From contig JAOUPE010000067.1 in the NCBI GenBank assembly GCA_029880025.1, forward strand, positions 1-7,964: DNA of 7,964 bases. The letters run 5' to 3'. The notes beneath the pieces were generated by a model. The model was not told the DNA's origin. It did not search any database and was given only the letters and a program-made list of their open reading frames with translations. This document shows positions 6,159 to 7,964 of the stretch, in pieces (the stretch's first letter is position 1; every line of letters starts with the position of its first letter). The position numbers were made by a program, and so were the translations under genes. The DNA is from Caldifarciminota bacterium. Its GTDB lineage: Bacteria > Hydrothermota > Tepidihabitantia > Tepidihabitantales > JAOUPE01.

Positions 6159-7514
6159 ATGAGATATTTTAAGGGCATAATTATATTTCTATCCCTCTTT
6201 GTATTTTTTTCGATAGGGATTAGTCTCGAATGGAAAACGCTTGGACCTTCGGCACGAGATTGGGCTCCGCTTACTGTTGACTGTGCGAATCGTCGGTTAA
6301 TCCTTTTTGGTGGTGGTAGTTATGGTCTTACCGGGAGATGGTATAATGATGCTTGGCAAATGCCATTACTTCTTCCGGTTACTTACTTTTGGTTTCCGTT
6401 GTCAGTTTCAGGAACTCCTCCTCCTGGCCGCGGAGGTTGTGTTGCAGCGTATGACTTACGAGAACAAAGATTAATAATATTTGGTGGGGATACTGCCTGG
6501 GGAAATCGGGTAAATGATGCGTGGGCTTTAAATTTAAACTTGTTCCGAGAATCCTGGGAAAGATTAAACCCGACTGGTACACCTCCGGGTAATCGCAGCG
6601 TAGCTGTTGGCATATACCATCCAACCCGAAATTCATTCATTCTTTTTGGTGGGGACGGTAATTATTATAACTGGTTCAATGATGTTTGGGAGTTACAACT
6701 TGATAATTTAAATTGGCGAGAAATTTCTGTTCCTGGGACAAAACCTGCAGTGCGGGGAGCAATGGGGGGCTTCTTCGACAGCAAAAACAATAGGATGATT
6801 ATTTTCGGAGGATGTGGAAATAATACTTACTATAATGATGTATGGGCTATTAACCTTACTCCTGGAAACGAAAGTTGGACGCAACTTTTTACCTCAGGAA
6901 CACCACCGACGCCAAGATCGGCTTTTGTTTTCGCATATTCACCAAAGTCAAATAAATTCTATATCTACGGTGGCTGGAGTTCACATGGACTCTTAGATGA
7001 TGTCTGGTGTCTTGATTTATCCAATCTTTCTTGGGCAGAGCTTACTCCAAGTGGTCAAAGCCCCGGGGGAAGAAGATGTCTGTACGGTGCATTTGACTTT
7101 TATAACGGCAATATGATAATTTTTGGTGGCAACCGCTATACTGGCTACTACTTCAATGAAACATACTTCTTAAATGTTGAGCGAGTAAGGACAGAAGAAG
7201 AAATTGTAAGAACAGAAGAGTGGAAACAAACCGGTGATTTACCGAATCCTATTCTATTAATCAGTTCGCCTTCAGTTAATTTCTGCCCTATCCAATTTAT
7301 GATTCCAGCCCCACAAAAAGTAAGAGTGAAAATCATTAATGTCACAGGAAGAATCGTTAAGAATCTTTACTCTGATTATTCTCGCGCCAATATTGTTCCG
7401 CTCTTATGGGATGGCACTGATGAAAACGGAGAAAAAGTAAGTTCCGGTGCCTACATCTGCGAATTAGAATTAGAAAATGAAAGCATAAGGAAGAAATTCG
7501 TATTCACAAGATAA
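6159..7514 (+). CDS. Secreted six-bladed Kelch protein with C-terminal FlgD/T9SS-like domain
   Basis: A 451-residue protein with an N-terminal signal peptide (hydrophobic 6-22, likely cut near 'GIS-LEW'). Six Kelch repeats follow, each with a beta strand ending in '(F/Y)GG' at 50-52, 108-110, 163-165, 216-218, 270-272 and 322-324, then an '(N/D)D.W' motif in most blades ('YNDAW', 'VNDAW', 'FNDVW', 'YNDVW', 'LDDVW') and a tryptophan strand ('ESWERL', 'LNWREI', 'ESWTQL', 'LSWAEL'). 'SGTPP'-type turns link the blades. An acidic linker (341-358, with RTEE twice) leads to a beta-sandwich at about 364-451: 'VRVKIINVTGRIVKNL', then 'LLWDGTDENGEKVSSGAYICEL', ending 'RKKFVFTR'. That last pattern is typical of FlgD Ig-like and type IX secretion sorting domains. 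Export is therefore likely, perhaps with anchoring through the C-terminus; whether this organism has a type IX system cannot be seen here. The ligand is unknown, and Kelch domains usually bind proteins or glycans. Its own promoter and ribosome site precede it. Confidence 0.92.
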   Translation: MRYFKGIIIFLSLFVFFSIGISLEWKTLGPSARDWAPLTVDCANRRLILFGGGSYGLTGRWYNDAWQMPLLLPVTYFWFPLSVSGTPPPGRGGCVAAYDLREQRLIIFGGDTAWGNRVNDAWALNLNLFRESWERLNPTGTPPGNRSVAVGIYHPTRNSFILFGGDGNYYNWFNDVWELQLDNLNWREISVPGTKPAVRGAMGGFFDSKNNRMIIFGGCGNNTYYNDVWAINLTPGNESWTQLFTSGTPPTPRSAFVFAYSPKSNKFYIYGGWSSHGLLDDVWCLDLSNLSWAELTPSGQSPGGRRCLYGAFDFYNGNMIIFGGNRYTGYYFNETYFLNVERVRTEEEIVRTEEWKQTGDLPNPILLISSPSVNFCPIQFMIPAPQKVRVKIINVTGRIVKNLYSDYSRANIVPLLWDGTDENGEKVSSGAYICELELENESIRKKFVFTR

Positions 7515-7535
7515 CAATATCAATGAATTTAAATA

Positions 7536-7552
7536 CCGAGGTTACCCATCGG
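7536..7552. terminator. Small hairpin between convergent genes (possible bidirectional terminator)
   Basis: On the minus strand CCGA-(U)-GG-GUAA-CC-UCGG forms a six-pair stem with one bulged U and a GNRA-type GUAA tetraloop; the plus strand gives the complementary hairpin. It sits 21 nt after the Kelch gene stop and between two converging genes. The following U tracts (CATTTACTTTT on plus, TATTTAAATT on minus) are weak, so this is only a candidate terminator. The remaining spacer (7515-7617) shows nothing else. Confidence 0.35.
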
Positions 7553-7617
7553 CATTTACTTTTCAGGTTATAATAGTCTCTAAGAAAGAGGAAAAAGAAC
7601 TCAACCAGATATTAAAA

Positions 7618-7964
7618 TTATTGAGTCTGTGCGTATAATTTTATTAAGCGACTAATAATTACATCCCAACCATACTGTCCTCTAGCATAGTTATAACCAT
7701 TCTCAGCTAACTGCTGGGCAAACGATTCATTCCCTAAAATTCGGGAAATTGCTTGAGCGAGTAATTCTGGGTTCTTCTCTTCGACTAATAATCCGGTTTT
7801 CCCATCTTTAATAATATCAATAATTCCGCCAAGATTTGTTCCAATCACCGGCTTTTTATAACTCATCGCCTCTAAAAGCACCACACCTAAACCCTCGGTA
7901 TCGCCTTTAGAATCAACGATTGCGGGCAAAACGAAAACATCACAATTTCGATAAAATTCCTCAA
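7618..7964 (-). CDS. GT4-family glycosyltransferase, C-terminal part (cut by right window edge)
   Basis: The reading frame stays open to the edge: the last complete codons at 7962-7930 read EEFYRNCDVFV, continuing into 'LPAIVDSKGDTEGLGVVLLE'. The TTG at 7929 is therefore an internal leucine codon and not a start. The visible 115 residues are the donor-binding C-terminal half of a GT-B glycosyltransferase: 'YRNCDVFVLP', the EX7E motif in 'TEGLGVVLLEAM', 'KPVIGTNLGGIIDIIKDGKTGLLV', then the helical tail ending 'LIKLYAQTQ'. The aspartate- and glycine-rich 'DSKGDTEGLG' form is common in GT4 enzymes that elongate polysaccharides or make glycolipids. The N-terminal half and promoter are outside the window. 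It converges on the Kelch gene and is separate from the left-hand operon, though it may belong to the same surface-glycan locus. Confidence 0.93.
   Translation of the reverse strand, partial: EEFYRNCDVFVLPAIVDSKGDTEGLGVVLLEAMSYKKPVIGTNLGGIIDIIKDGKTGLLVEEKNPELLAQAISRILGNESFAQQLAENGYNYARGQYGWDVIISRLIKLYAQTQ

Noticed and set aside
6379..6640. Two overlapping minus-strand frames of 85 codons each
   Set aside because: Both are antisense to Kelch blades 2-3, are proline- or leucine-rich by mirror of the sense codons, and have no independent support.
6814..6996. 60-codon plus-strand frame
   Set aside because: Out-of-frame reading inside the Kelch gene without a ribosome site.
7148..7345. 65-codon minus-strand frame
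   Set aside because: Antisense to the linker and C-terminal domain of the Kelch protein; no family features.
7927..7929. TTG as the start of the right-hand glycosyltransferase
   Set aside because: The frame remains open upstream to the window edge and encodes family sequence (YRNCDVFV), so this TTG is an internal leucine codon of a truncated gene.
1..7964. A new defence, mobile or RNA-based system
   Set aside because: All long frames belong to recognisable housekeeping, envelope or secreted families, and the spacers are short with no structured RNA, integrase, transposase or toxin-antitoxin pair visible.

Overview
This is an AT-rich bacterial chromosomal fragment. The gene style suggests an uncultivated, FCB-like or candidate-phylum bacterium: a YVTN beta-propeller of the 'LPNGEYVYVTN' type, a secreted Kelch protein ending in a FlgD/T9SS-like beta-sandwich domain, and short 'SQRSKVKG' and 'QLSTANFQLSI' peptide inserts. 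A WOR-3/Stahlbacteria-type genome would fit, but this lineage is a guess from gene style, because no rRNA or other phylogenetic marker is present.

Left half (1-4856, minus strand): one tightly packed operon read right to left. Its order is a GT4 glycosyltransferase, a polytopic membrane protein of the lysylphosphatidylglycerol-synthase-TM/YbhN-like family, a large YfhO-family membrane protein, and the N-terminal part of RadC, which runs off the left edge. The junctions are overlapping: probably 26 nt, then 11 nt, then a 1-nt TAATG overlap, which points to translational coupling. The first three genes look like an envelope glycan or lipid-linked sugar module. RadC is probably a passenger.

Middle and right (4857-7514, plus strand): two exported beta-propeller proteins, each with its own TTGACA-type promoter and strong GGAGG ribosome binding site. 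The first has seven gapless 42-residue YVTN repeats behind an N-terminal membrane anchor or atypical lipoprotein signal. The second has a signal peptide, six Kelch blades and a C-terminal FlgD/T9SS-like domain. Both are likely envelope or extracellular proteins of unknown ligand. A 115-bp divergent intergenic region separates them from the glycosyltransferase operon.

Right edge (7515-7964): a short convergent spacer holds a small hairpin, followed by the C-terminal part of a second GT4 glycosyltransferase on the minus strand, cut by the window edge.

No tRNA, rRNA, CRISPR array, insertion sequence, phage gene or defence system was found. I see no convincing new biological system here. The most interesting points are the exact periodicity of the YVTN protein, the repeat-like peptide insertions in two membrane proteins, and the operon linking a glycosyltransferase, a flippase-like protein and YfhO.
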